Source of the DNA: Gammaproteobacteria bacterium
GTDB lineage: Bacteria > Pseudomonadota > Gammaproteobacteria > Pseudomonadales > Ketobacteraceae
Direction: 5' to 3'
DNA length: 64,000 nucleotides
Assembly (NCBI GenBank): GCA_013178375.1
Contig: JABLXQ010000029.1
Span: forward strand, 1-64,000
In this document: one piece after another, positions 18,614 to 27,713 of the stretch
Layout of the letters: each line of letters opens with the position of its first letter
Numbering within the stretch: position 1 is the first letter of the stretch
Position numbers and translations under genes: made by a program
The notes under the pieces: model-generated
Databases searched by the model: none
Told to the model about the DNA's origin: nothing
The model's input: the letters and a program-made list of their open reading frames with translations, nothing else

Positions 18614-19027
18614 ATGAACAGCACACGACAACTGATTGCTGTGGCGGTGGACCGGTCTGGCAATGTGGCGTCTCACGCGGGCCGGGCCCATCGCTGGACG
18701 GTGTTCGACGCCTGGCCCAATGGCGAGCTGGATATTGCCTACAGCATCCAGCTGGCGGAACACGCCTGCCTGCATGAGTGGCATGTGAGTGATTTCCCGG
18801 AACGGCATCCATTGCATGCGGTGGATGTGGCCATTGCCGCCAGTGGTGGCGAGGGCGTGCAGCGCCGGTTGGGTGAGCGTAATACACGGCTGCTGACGAC
18901 GGCGGAGCTGGACCCGGTTGCTGCAGTGAAGCAATACCTGATGGGAAATCTGGCGCCTGGTTTGCCGCACGATGCTGACGGTTGTGGTGGGGAGGGACAC
19001 CAGCATTCTGATCACGTTCATTCGTAA
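18614..19027 (+). CDS. Diverged NifX/NafY-domain protein
   Basis: 137 residues from the ATG at 18614 (CGGAG eight bases upstream). It starts MNSTRQLIAVAVDRSGNVAS and is a single NifX/NifB-C-like domain. The HFG ligand motif of its relatives is replaced by SHAGRAHRW. The tail is His-rich (GCGGEGHQHSDHVHS), suggesting metal binding. The start at 18587 overlapping the nafY stop is possible but lacks a good ribosome site. It is last in the rnf-nafY operon, before a strong terminator. A cofactor-carrying role is inferred only from the domain. Confidence 0.75.
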   Translation: MNSTRQLIAVAVDRSGNVASHAGRAHRWTVFDAWPNGELDIAYSIQLAEHACLHEWHVSDFPERHPLHAVDVAIAASGGEGVQRRLGERNTRLLTTAELDPVAAVKQYLMGNLAPGLPHDADGCGGEGHQHSDHVHS

Positions 19028-19079
19028 TATGTAATACCCTGCTACAGTTCCCATTGCGGTGGATCTTTTCGCAGAGCAA

Positions 19080-19122
19080 TAAAAAATGCCGGCCTGATAG
19101 AACAGTGGCCGGCATTTTTTTG
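19080..19122. terminator. Bidirectional terminator between the rnf-nafY operon and the SIR2-like operon
   Basis: A 10-bp stem AATGCCGGCC (19085-19094) / GGCCGGCATT (19107-19116) with A-tract before and T-tract after. It can end both the plus-strand nafY transcript and the minus-strand transcript. Confidence 0.93.
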
Positions 19123-19153
19123 TATCGATTCCGACAGGTCTGCGCCGGCGGCG

Positions 19154-19717
19154 TCACACTGGTCCGCGCGCTTCCTTCTTCACCACGAAAGTATGTGCCA
19201 GCGCATCGTCGAAACTGGCGCTGCCAAATTTGGGTTTGAAGCCATGAACCGCATCGTACATGGTGATGACCTTGTCCTCCGCCGACTGGCCCTTGAAATC
19301 ATCCTTGTCCAGTTTCATGTCTTCCATCAGTGTGTTCCACACGGCGCCTTCGTCATGGGGCAGCAGCAGGTAGTTCACGCCATCCAGTGCAACCTGCAGT
19401 GGTTTGGACAGGTTTGCCACATAGAACAATGTGCACAGGCCCGGCGCGAAATCATTGCGATAGCGTTCGGCGAACAGCGGCAGCAGTGTCAGTTCTGGCA
19501 GGGCGCCGGCCACCAGCAGCAGCTTGTCGTTGTCCACCAGCACGATGGCCTGCTTGATCACCGAACGTGGCGGCATGCGGCGGCCGGAGGCGTCGGCGAT
19601 GTCGCCTTCCTCCAGCACCATGTCGCCGCGAAATGCATATAGCCCGGCTTTGGTGGTGGGCGCGTTGACGCTGACATTGCACAGCAGCGCCTGGGATTCA
19701 TAGGTTTTGATCAGCAT
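19154..19717 (-). CDS. Unknown nif-regulated protein, partner of the SIR2-like gene
   Basis: 187 residues starting MLIKTYESQALLCNVSVNAP. I do not recognise a named family. It is rich in hydrophobic beta-like segments (AIVLVDNDKLLLVAGALPEL, VNYLLLPHDEG) and has no signal peptide, membrane helix or cysteine motif, so it is probably a soluble globular protein. It follows the SIR2-like gene by about 45 bases and should share its sigma-54 promoter. I recall genes of this kind near nifH in other gammaproteobacterial nif clusters, but no function. Confidence 0.8.
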   Translation of the reverse strand: MLIKTYESQALLCNVSVNAPTTKAGLYAFRGDMVLEEGDIADASGRRMPPRSVIKQAIVLVDNDKLLLVAGALPELTLLPLFAERYRNDFAPGLCTLFYVANLSKPLQVALDGVNYLLLPHDEGAVWNTLMEDMKLDKDDFKGQSAEDKVITMYDAVHGFKPKFGSASFDDALAHTFVVKKEARGPV

Positions 19718-19762
19718 GGGGTGTGGCTCTCCGTATAAAACTCTTGTGAAAAATTAATTCAG

Positions 19763-20620
19763 TTACGCAACCTGCGACGCTACCGGTACTGTGCCGGCCA
19801 GCAGATCGGTCCAGTCGGCTTGCACGATCTGGATGTTCCTGCGGCTGCAGAAGCGGGTTTCCTTGGCGCTGGGCTCGGGAATGAAAGCCCAGCCGGCGTT
19901 ATCCGCCGCATCGTAGATCAGGTCGCTCATCACCATGCGTTCGGTGTCGCGATTGAAGCGCATGCCCAGGAACAGATAGCGCTTCTGCTGGCGGTATTGC
20001 TTGAGCCAGGCCGGCACTGCAAAACCGCCCATCAGTTCGGTGATGTAGTCAACGAAATCGGCGTCAGACGCAACATAGCTAGGCTTCGGCAGCGGGCTAC
20101 CCATGGGTTTGAACAGCACCGGCAAATCCTTGTTCACTTCGTCCTGGGTGATGTGACGATAGGCGCCATCACGGAATTCATGCAGATCGAAACGGTAGTG
20201 GGTGCCGGTGAGACGGGATGCACCCAGCACCAGCGTGTGATCGCGATCCGCATACCGCTGCTGCAGCTGGGTGTCGCGATTGCAATCGATCACGTACGGT
20301 AATTTGCGCGCAGCCAGCCATTGATGGAATTCCGAAGCTGACCAGGTGCGTTCGCCGTAGGTGGTATTCAGAAACCGCTCCAGAAAACTGCGGCCTTTCT
20401 TGTTTTCCATATGCATGGCGGCACGCGGAAATTCATACATCAGGCGCGGTGCCATGGGCTGGCCGCCGGTCATGGCCAGAATCAGATCCTGGCTTTCAGC
20501 GGGAATGGGCGTGCCACTCACGGTGTCGGTTACGCCACGCAAAACGCCGGGGCCCAGATAAGGAATCACGGTGCCCTGGTCGAGGGCGGCAATGATGTCG
20601 GCAAAAGATGAAGGGTTCAC
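19763..20620 (-). CDS. SIR2-like protein with degenerate active site, nif-regulated
   Basis: 285 residues from GTG 20618-20620 (AGGAGA eight bases upstream). SIR2-type landmarks occur in order: VIPYLGPGVL (23-25, GPG where GAG is usual), VIDCNRDTQ (about 111-118, the TTN-D position), LFKPMGSPLPKP (169-178) where active SIR2 domains have K-L-H-G-S, then YLFLGMRF and a final repeat-like segment. The catalytic histidine position is Met173, so NAD hydrolysis or deacylation is doubtful while nucleotide binding remains possible. It is the first gene of a minus-strand operon with its own sigma-54 promoter. The assignment rests on motif pattern. Confidence 0.75.
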   Translation of the reverse strand: MNPSSFADIIAALDQGTVIPYLGPGVLRGVTDTVSGTPIPAESQDLILAMTGGQPMAPRLMYEFPRAAMHMENKKGRSFLERFLNTTYGERTWSASEFHQWLAARKLPYVIDCNRDTQLQQRYADRDHTLVLGASRLTGTHYRFDLHEFRDGAYRHITQDEVNKDLPVLFKPMGSPLPKPSYVASDADFVDYITELMGGFAVPAWLKQYRQQKRYLFLGMRFNRDTERMVMSDLIYDAADNAGWAFIPEPSAKETRFCSRRNIQIVQADWTDLLAGTVPVASQVA

Positions 20621-20662
20621 CGGGTGTATCTCCTGTTGCGGATTGATGAGCAGGATATGCCG

Positions 20663-20678
20663 AGCAAAATGCAAGCCA
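20663..20678 (-). promoter_or_regulatory. Sigma-54 promoter of the SIR2-like operon
   Basis: Minus-strand TGGCTTGCATTTTGCT matches the consensus at TGG, G7 and TTGCT with GG-N10-GC spacing. It lies 43 bases upstream of the GTG start. Confidence 0.85.
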
Positions 20679-20772
20679 CCAGCAACAACCCGTCCAGTAA
20701 CGGCAACTGCTTGAAATTAAACATGTCAGGTGATCTGTTCGCTACGGCGTGCGTGATCCGGTCACGACAAAT

Positions 20773-20788
20773 TGTCGGGATGCCGACA
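20773..20788. promoter_or_regulatory. NifA upstream site 1 at nifH
   Basis: TGTCGGGATGCCGACA, TGT-N10-ACA with additional dyad symmetry (TGTCGG/CCGACA). It is about 170 bases upstream of the nifH promoter and about 95 upstream of the opposite SIR2-like promoter. Confidence 0.8.
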
Positions 20789-20832
20789 AAGGAATCCGCC
20801 GCCGCAAGTGTGTCGATCTGCTCTGGTCGCGT

Positions 20833-20848
20833 TGTCGACATTGCAACA
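20833..20848. promoter_or_regulatory. NifA upstream site 2 at nifH
   Basis: TGTCGACATTGCAACA fits TGT-N10-ACA, about 110 bases upstream of the nifH -24 element. Confidence 0.75.
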
Positions 20849-20957
20849 AGCCAGCTTGCGGTTTGTGGGGATTTGTTGGTTATGTCACGCCTGTGTTGGT
20901 TGTCATCAATCTGAATTATTCCTTGTTTTACAGTTGTTTGCGCACCAAAAACCAATT

Positions 20958-20973
20958 TGGCACAAAGCCTGCT
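20958..20973 (+). promoter_or_regulatory. Sigma-54 promoter of nifHDK
   Basis: TGGCACAAAGCCTGCT has the full TGGCAC -24 element and GC at -12 with exact 10-base spacing. It gives an untranslated leader of about 70 bases before nifH. Confidence 0.92.
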
Positions 20974-20990
20974 CCTGTACCGCTGCATAG

Positions 20991-21935
<945 letters not shown>

Positions 21936-21956
21936 TCCTGAGGTAAGAAGAATCCA

Positions 21957-21989
21957 CCGGATGACAGAAAGTTTGCAGTCGTCATCCGG
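21957..21989 (+). repeat. Stem-loop in the nifH-nifD intergenic region
   Basis: CCGGATGAC (21957-21965) pairs perfectly with GTCATCCGG (21981-21989). No T-tract follows, so it is more likely a 3'-end stabiliser or partial attenuator favouring nifH transcript over nifDK than a full terminator. Confidence 0.75.
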
Positions 21990-22087
21990 CGGCTTCTGCA
22001 GGCCGGGGCAGGCAGATTGGTCCTGTCGGAGGTACTCGCAAGAGTGCAACCGTTACCCGCAAATGTACAAATTCAGGAGACATGATT

Positions 22088-23569
22088 ATGTCTGGCATGA
22101 CACGCGAAGAGGTTGAGAGCCTCATTCAGGAAGTTCTGGAAGTCTATCCGGAGAAAGCCAAGAAAGACCGCGCAAAACACTTGTCGCCCAATGACACCAG
22201 TCTTGAGCAATCGAAGAAGTGCATCACTTCGAACAAGAAATCCCTGCCCGGTGTGATGACTATCCGCGGTTGCGCCTACGCCGGTTCCAAGGGCGTGGTG
22301 TGGGGCCCGGTGAAGGACATGATCCACATTTCCCACGGTCCGGTGGGTTGTGGTCAGTACTCCCGCGCCGGCCGTCGCAACTATTACATCGGCACCACCG
22401 GCGTCAACGCCTTCGTCACCATGAACTTCACTTCGGATTTCCAGGAGAAGGACATCGTGTTCGGCGGTGACAAGAAGCTGGCCAAGCTGATCGACGAAAT
22501 TGAAACCCTGTTCCCGCTCAACAAGGGCATCACCATTCAGTCGGAATGCCCCATCGGCCTGATCGGCGACGACATCGAAGCCGTGGCCAAGAAAAAAGGC
22601 GCCGAGCACAACAAGACCGTGGTACCTGTGCGTTGTGAAGGTTTCCGCGGCGTATCACAGTCGCTGGGCCATCACATCGCCAACGACACTGTGCGCGACT
22701 GGGTACTGAGCGCCCGTGACGAAGATACCAGCTTCCCGCAAACCGCCTACGACGTGGCCATCATCGGTGACTACAACATCGGTGGTGACGCCTGGTCTTC
22801 CCGCATCCTGCTGGAAGAAATGGGCCTGCGCGTGGTAGCACAATGGTCCGGCGACGGCACCATCGCGGAAATGGAGCTGACACCCAAGGTGAAACTGAAC
22901 CTGGTGCACTGCTACCGTTCCATGAACTACATCTCCCGCCATATGGAAGAGAAGTACGGCATCCCCTGGATGGAGTACAACTTCTTCGGTCCCACAAAAA
23001 CCGTGGAATCCCTGCGCAAGATCGCTGCATTCTTCGACGAAAGCATCCAGCAGAAATGCGAGGAAGTGATCGCCAAGTACAAGGTGGAATGGGATGCGGT
23101 GATTGCCCGCTTCCGTCCGCGCCTGGAAGGCAAACGCGTCATGCTGTATGTGGGCGGCCTGCGTCCCCGTCACGTGATCGGCGCCTATGAAGACCTGGGC
23201 ATGGAAGTGGTGGGCACCGGTTACGAGTTCGGCCACAACGACGACTATGACCGCACCATCAAGGAAATGGGCGACGCCACGCTGCTGTACGATGACGTCA
23301 CCGGTTACGAATTCGAAGAGTTCGTGAAGAAAGTAAAACCCGACCTGATCGGCTCCGGCATCAAGGAAAAATACATCTTCCAGAAAATGGGTATTCCATT
23401 CCGGCAGATGCACTCCTGGGATTATTCGGGCCCCTACCACGGCTTTGACGGTTTCGCCATCTTTGCCCGTGACATGGACATGACCCTGAACAATCCGTGC
23501 TGGAACAAACTGGCTGCACCCTGGCAGAAGAAAGAAGCCGTGGTGGAGAAAGTGGCGGCCAGCGCCTGA
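22088..23569 (+). CDS. nifD: NifD, nitrogenase MoFe protein alpha chain
   Basis: 493 residues. P-cluster ligands C62, C88 and C154 and FeMo-co ligands C275 and H442 fall at exactly the A. vinelandii numbers (RGCAYAG, GPVGCGQ, QSECPIG, VHCYRSM, QMHSWDY). The ATG at 22088 is preferred to 22082 because AGGAG is then eight bases away. It forms the alpha2beta2 tetramer with NifK and holds the N2-reducing cofactor. Confidence 0.99.
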   Translation: MSGMTREEVESLIQEVLEVYPEKAKKDRAKHLSPNDTSLEQSKKCITSNKKSLPGVMTIRGCAYAGSKGVVWGPVKDMIHISHGPVGCGQYSRAGRRNYYIGTTGVNAFVTMNFTSDFQEKDIVFGGDKKLAKLIDEIETLFPLNKGITIQSECPIGLIGDDIEAVAKKKGAEHNKTVVPVRCEGFRGVSQSLGHHIANDTVRDWVLSARDEDTSFPQTAYDVAIIGDYNIGGDAWSSRILLEEMGLRVVAQWSGDGTIAEMELTPKVKLNLVHCYRSMNYISRHMEEKYGIPWMEYNFFGPTKTVESLRKIAAFFDESIQQKCEEVIAKYKVEWDAVIARFRPRLEGKRVMLYVGGLRPRHVIGAYEDLGMEVVGTGYEFGHNDDYDRTIKEMGDATLLYDDVTGYEFEEFVKKVKPDLIGSGIKEKYIFQKMGIPFRQMHSWDYSGPYHGFDGFAIFARDMDMTLNNPCWNKLAAPWQKKEAVVEKVAASA

Positions 23570-23704
23570 TCGGAAAGTGTAACGGGAACAATTTTCTAAA
23601 CCATCTTCCGGTTTGCGGTGCCAGCAGAGTGCAGTCGCTGGCACCGCCCGCCGGAACCCCATGGCCGTCTGTCCACAGATGAGTGGCGCGGCAGGAGAAG
23701 GCAT

Positions 23705-25276
23705 ATGAGTCAGCAAGTCGACGACATCAAACCCAGTTATCCCTTGTTCCGCGATGATGAATACCGCGACATGCTTGCCCGCAAGCGTGACGATTTCGAA
23801 GAGAAGCATCCTCAGGACAAGATCGATGAAACCTTCCTGTGGACCACCACCAAGGAATACCAGGAACTGAACTTCAAGCGCGAAGCGCTCACGGTCAACC
23901 CGGCCAAGGCGTGTCAGCCCCTGGGCGCGGTGCTGTGTGCACTGGGCTTCGAAAATACCATGCCCTATGTGCACGGTTCGCAAGGCTGTGTGGCCTATTT
24001 CCGCACCTACTTCAACCGTCATTTCAAGGAGCCGATCGCCTGTGTGTCCGACTCCATGACGGAAGATGCAGCGGTATTCGGTGGCCAGCAAAACATGAAG
24101 GACGGTCTGCAGAACTGCAAGGCGACCTACAAGCCGGACATGATCGCGGTCTCCACCACCTGCATGGCGGAAGTTATCGGTGACGACCTGAACGCGTTCA
24201 TCAACAACTCCAAGAAGGAAGGTTTTGTTCCCCAGGAGTATCCGGTTCCGTTCGCACACACCCCGAGCTTTGTCGGCAGCCATGTCACCGGCTGGGACAA
24301 CATGTTCGAAGGCATCGCCCGCTACTTCACTCTGAACTTTATGGAAGACAAGGTGATCGGCAGCAACGGCAAGATCAATATCGTGCCGGGCTTCGAAACC
24401 TACCTCGGTAACTTCCGCGTGATCAAGCGCATGCTGAAGGAAATGGACGTCGACTACACGATGCTGTCCGATCCGGAAGAAGTGCTGGATACACCAGCGG
24501 ACGGTCACTTCCGCATGTATTCCGGTGGCACCACCCAGCCGGAGATCAAGGATGCGCCCAACGCGTTCAACACTTTCCTGCTGCAGCCCTGGCACCTGGA
24601 AAAAACCAAGAAGTATGTCGAGAACACCTGGAAGCACGAAGTACCCAAGCTGAACATCCCGATGGGTCTGGACTGGACCGACGAATTCCTGATGAAAGTC
24701 AGCGAAGTCACCGGCCAGCCGATTCCCGACAGCCTGGCAAAAGAGCGCGGCCGTCTGGTGGACATGATGACCGACTCGCACACCTGGCTGCATGGCAAGA
24801 AATTCGCGCTGTGGGGCGATCCGGATTTCGTGCTGGGCATGGTGAAATTCCTGCTGGAAGTAGGTTCAGAACCGGTTCACATCGTCTGCAACAACGCCAA
24901 CAAGCGCTGGAAGAAAGCCTGTGAAGCGATTCTGGAAGCCTCGCCGTACGGCAAGAACTGCACCGTGCATATCGGCAAGGATCTGTGGCACATGCGCTCG
25001 CTGGTGTTCACCGAGAAGCCGGATTTCATGATCGGAAACTCTTACGGCAAGTTCATCCAGCGTGACACGCTGTACAAGGGCAAGGAGTTCGAGGTGCCGC
25101 TGATCCGCATCGGCTTCCCGATCTTCGACCGTCACCACCTGCACCGTCACACCACAATGGGTTACGAAGGCGCCATGCAGATGCTGACCACCCTGGTGAA
25201 TGCCGTGCTGGAGCGTCTGGACGAAGAAACCCGTGGCATGCAAACCACTGACTACAACTACGACCTGATCCGCTGA
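23705..25276 (+). CDS. nifK: NifK, nitrogenase MoFe protein beta chain
   Basis: 523 residues, the same length as in A. vinelandii. P-cluster ligands C70, C95 and C153 and the redox ligand Ser188 are conserved (AKACQPLG, GSQGCVAYF, STTCMAE, HTPSFVGSH). It starts MSQQVDDIKPSYPLF, with the long N-terminal arm that wraps NifD in group I nitrogenases. The open frame extends upstream to 23618 but without family similarity. Confidence 0.99.
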   Translation: MSQQVDDIKPSYPLFRDDEYRDMLARKRDDFEEKHPQDKIDETFLWTTTKEYQELNFKREALTVNPAKACQPLGAVLCALGFENTMPYVHGSQGCVAYFRTYFNRHFKEPIACVSDSMTEDAAVFGGQQNMKDGLQNCKATYKPDMIAVSTTCMAEVIGDDLNAFINNSKKEGFVPQEYPVPFAHTPSFVGSHVTGWDNMFEGIARYFTLNFMEDKVIGSNGKINIVPGFETYLGNFRVIKRMLKEMDVDYTMLSDPEEVLDTPADGHFRMYSGGTTQPEIKDAPNAFNTFLLQPWHLEKTKKYVENTWKHEVPKLNIPMGLDWTDEFLMKVSEVTGQPIPDSLAKERGRLVDMMTDSHTWLHGKKFALWGDPDFVLGMVKFLLEVGSEPVHIVCNNANKRWKKACEAILEASPYGKNCTVHIGKDLWHMRSLVFTEKPDFMIGNSYGKFIQRDTLYKGKEFEVPLIRIGFPIFDRHHLHRHTTMGYEGAMQMLTTLVNAVLERLDEETRGMQTTDYNYDLIR

Positions 25277-25311
25277 TCGCGATTGGATTGATTGTTTGTA
25301 GTGACAAAAAC

Positions 25312-25338
25312 AGTCGGGATGGACACCCCATCCCGACT
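25312..25338 (+). repeat. Stem-loop between nifK and nifT
   Basis: AGTCGGGATGG (25312-25322) pairs perfectly with CCATCCCGACT (25328-25338) around five bases. It is followed by TATTCCC rather than a T-run, so it may protect the nifHDK 3' end or lower expression of nifTY. Confidence 0.75.
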
Positions 25339-25362
25339 TATTCCCTGCAGTGGAGCACCTGT

Positions 25363-25584
25363 ATGCCCAGCGTAATGATCCGTCGCAACAGCAACGGCCA
25401 GTTGACCCTGTACGTCGCCAAACGCGATCTGGAAGAAAACATCGTGTCCATCGAATTCGATTCCCCGGAACGTTGGGGTGGTGAAGTCGTGCTGGCGGAC
25501 GGTTCCGCCTACCACATCGATCCCATCGCGCCGCCCCATTTGCCGGTGACCGTACGCGCCAAGCGGGCGGGCGGAGCCGACTGA
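25363..25584 (+). CDS. nifT: NifT/FixU family protein
   Basis: 73 residues, MPSVMIRRNSNGQLTLYVAKRDLE start and WGGEVVLADGSAYHIDP, matching the small NifT/FixU family found after nifK. The function is unknown; it is dispensable in tested organisms. The frame extends upstream to 25288, but the family start is the ATG at 25363. It is two bases from nifY. Confidence 0.93.
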   Translation: MPSVMIRRNSNGQLTLYVAKRDLEENIVSIEFDSPERWGGEVVLADGSAYHIDPIAPPHLPVTVRAKRAGGAD

Positions 25585-25586
25585 CC

Positions 25587-26294
25587 ATGGCCGCGCCGCT
25601 GGAGGACGATATCGCGCTGCGAATCGGACTGGCCGCGCGCGTATTGCCAGGTGCGGATGCACGCAATCTGTTGCGCATGCTGATCCGCATTCTGGGCGAA
25701 CCCATCAATCACGCGCGATTGCAGCGTTTGCGGGCGGCGCCGTTGCGGGCTGCCATTGGCAAACAATTCCGTGCTGTGGACGCCGAACAGTTCCAGCAGG
25801 CGTTTGCGTTGCTGAAAGGGCAGGGAGTGCAGCAAGTAACCGCGCCTGGGCCGGTTATTGAACCGGGCGTTTACTGCGAATTGTCCGGCTCGGTTCGGGT
25901 GGCCTGTGCCTCCGGCAGTGGCGAGCGTATCGACGGCCATTTCGGTAATTGTCCACGCTTTCTGATTTACCAGGTGGCGCCGGAATACATTCGCCTGATT
26001 GATATCCGCGAACCGGCACCAGCGCAGCACAGTAACAACCAGGACGCCGATCGCAATCAGCAGCGCGCTGCATTGATTCAGGATTGCACGGTGCTCTATA
26101 CCCTTTCCATTGGCGGTCCGGCGGCGGCCAAGGCCGTACGTGCCGGGCTGCACCCCGTGAAACTGCCGGAAGCCGTGCCTGCCCGTGATGAATTGTTGCG
26201 ATTGCAGGCCGTGCTGGCGCGCGACAATCCACCGCCCTGGCTGGTGAAAGCGATGGGCGCGCTGCCGCGACCGCGTCCGCTGGCGGCGGACTGA
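25587..26294 (+). CDS. nifY: NifY, apo-dinitrogenase and FeMo-co-associated protein
   Basis: 235 residues, two-domain like NafY: an N-terminal helical domain (DIALRIGLAARVLPGADARNLLRML) and a C-terminal NifX-like domain with RIDGHFGNC (H118) and VLYTLSIGGPAAAKAVRAG. It binds apo-MoFe protein in characterised systems and may carry FeMo-co. Its position right after nifT is conserved. The C-terminus ends WLVKAMGALPRPRPL. Confidence 0.94.
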   Translation: MAAPLEDDIALRIGLAARVLPGADARNLLRMLIRILGEPINHARLQRLRAAPLRAAIGKQFRAVDAEQFQQAFALLKGQGVQQVTAPGPVIEPGVYCELSGSVRVACASGSGERIDGHFGNCPRFLIYQVAPEYIRLIDIREPAPAQHSNNQDADRNQQRAALIQDCTVLYTLSIGGPAAAKAVRAGLHPVKLPEAVPARDELLRLQAVLARDNPPPWLVKAMGALPRPRPLAAD

Positions 26295-26361
26295 TGCGGG
26301 CGTCCTTGTGAAGTCGCTGTGACGTCGTTGTGAAAGCGAAAATCTAGGTGGAGGAAACAAC

Positions 26362-26628
26362 ATGATTGCAGCAGAAGAACTGGATGCCGTGGTGCAGGCC
26401 GTGGAGGAAAGCGGATTGTCGGAAGCGGTGCTGGCGCAATTGCGGCAGCGGTTTCCGGGCAAGCATTTCACCTGGTGCATGGATGACGACATCAACAACG
26501 GTCGTCCGGTGGCATCCCGCAATAATTTCGCTGTGTATCTGGTGAATTCCAGCGATCACTGTTCCGTGCTCACGCAGGATCTGGGCAGCGCCTCGGGCTA
26601 TGTGTTGGCGGAAATCATTGCAGACTGA
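26362..26628 (+). CDS. Small nif-associated protein of unknown function
   Basis: 88 residues, starting MIAAEELDAVVQAVEESGLSEA and ending SASGYVLAEIIAD. The middle (LRQRFPGKHFTWCMDDDIN) has a single cysteine. GGAGG lies upstream of the ATG. A protein of this size sits between nifY and the LRV gene in Azotobacter nif clusters; no activity is known to me. It is soluble, with no membrane segment. Confidence 0.85.
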   Translation: MIAAEELDAVVQAVEESGLSEAVLAQLRQRFPGKHFTWCMDDDINNGRPVASRNNFAVYLVNSSDHCSVLTQDLGSASGYVLAEIIAD

Positions 26629-26676
26629 CGGGCCTGCGCATGCTCTTGGCCTGAAACGATCAGACAGGATTTTTTA

Positions 26677-27489
26677 ATGGACAGCAGTAACGATTCTTCC
26701 GGCAACGATCCCACCGATAACGATTTTGCCGATGCCGGCGGCGATATGACGCCGATGGCAGACTGCCGTGTCTGCCGCTTCCGCCAGAATGCGCTGCTGG
26801 CGGGACGTTGTGCGCCGGGCGACGCCTGCGTGGTAGTGGACAGTGGTCGTCAGATCGACAGATTTTTTCGCGCCAATCCGTTTCTGGCGATGAATTATCT
26901 GGGCGATCCATTTTGGGAACGGCGCGCGATTGCCGTGCGCTATTCACCGGTGGAAACCCTGGCGCAGCTGATCAATGATCCTGACGAGGCGGTGCGGCGC
27001 GCGGTGGCGTACCGGCTGCCACGGGAACAGTTGACGGCGCTGATGAACGACGAGGACCGCGAAGTGCGCATCACGGTGGCAGACCGCTTGCCGCTGGAGA
27101 AGCTCGAACTGATGGCAAACGATCCGGATTATCTGGTGCGGGCGTATGTGGCGCAGCGCTTGCCGGTTGGCAGGTTGTTCCGGCTGATCCGCGATGCGGA
27201 TCGGCAGGTACGCAAGACGGTGGCCAAACGGTTGCCGACGGAAAGTCTCGGTCTGATGTGTGGCGATTCCGAGCCCGAGGTGCGTCGCATCCTCGCGTCG
27301 CGGCTGCAGGGAGACGACGTTGTTGAGCTGCTGTTCGATGCGGACTGGACCGTGCGCCTGGCGGCGGTGGAAAACGCGCCGCTGGAAGTGCTGTCAGGTA
27401 TTCGCACCGAAGAAGACCCTGAAGTGCTCAACGCCATTGCCCAGCGTTTGCAAGGGGCGGAGCAGACTTCCGGTCCGGCGTCCGAATGA
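26677..27489 (+). CDS. Leucine-rich-repeat-variant (LRV) [4Fe-4S] protein
   Basis: 270 residues. An N-terminal Cys motif, DCRVCRFRQ with two further cysteines (RCAPGDAC), should bind a [4Fe-4S] cluster. About eight LRV repeats of 24-25 residues follow (LINDPDEAVRRAVAYRLP, LMNDEDREVRITVADRLP, LMANDPDYLVRAYVAQRLP and so on), predicted to form a right-handed helical solenoid. The LRV structure prototype came from the A. vinelandii nif region. The first 25 residues are acidic and disordered. The role in nitrogen fixation is unknown. Confidence 0.92.
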   Translation: MDSSNDSSGNDPTDNDFADAGGDMTPMADCRVCRFRQNALLAGRCAPGDACVVVDSGRQIDRFFRANPFLAMNYLGDPFWERRAIAVRYSPVETLAQLINDPDEAVRRAVAYRLPREQLTALMNDEDREVRITVADRLPLEKLELMANDPDYLVRAYVAQRLPVGRLFRLIRDADRQVRKTVAKRLPTESLGLMCGDSEPEVRRILASRLQGDDVVELLFDADWTVRLAAVENAPLEVLSGIRTEEDPEVLNAIAQRLQGAEQTSGPASE

Positions 27490-27533
27490 ATTGTCGCAAA
27501 AGCGCGATCCCCTTCGCGGTGTGAGTTGGCTTT

Positions 27534-27549
27534 TGTCGGGTTTATGACA
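27534..27549. promoter_or_regulatory. NifA upstream site for nifENX
   Basis: TGTCGGGTTTATGACA fits TGT-N10-ACA, 65 bases upstream of the nifE -24 element. Confidence 0.7.
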
Positions 27550-27612
27550 GGGCAAACCGTGAAACCACCGGAAAAGGCCGCGTCGGCACGGGCCGCTGGC
27601 GTAATGCGTGGC

Positions 27613-27628
27613 TGGAATGCGCTTTGCA
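27613..27628 (+). promoter_or_regulatory. Sigma-54 promoter of nifENX
   Basis: TGGAATGCGCTTTGCA has the GG-N10-GC spacing and a perfect TTGCA -12 core. It lies 86 bases upstream of nifE, so nifENX has its own promoter apart from nifHDK. Confidence 0.85.
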
Positions 27629-27713
27629 ATGACTCATTTGCAACGGTCCAATTGGAATCACTTTTGTTTGTCATTTACGCGCACCGGGATATGTAGTCCG
27701 AGAGGAGTCAGAG

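Noticed and set aside
16881-19157. A 758-codon minus-strand open frame across rnfE-nafY
   Set aside because: It is antisense to well-identified genes, has no family-like segments and no ribosome site; GC-rich codon bias leaves the opposite frame open.
22655-24793. A 712-codon minus-strand open frame across nifD and nifK
   Set aside because: Shadow of nifD/nifK with their conserved residues on the plus strand; no motif or start signal.
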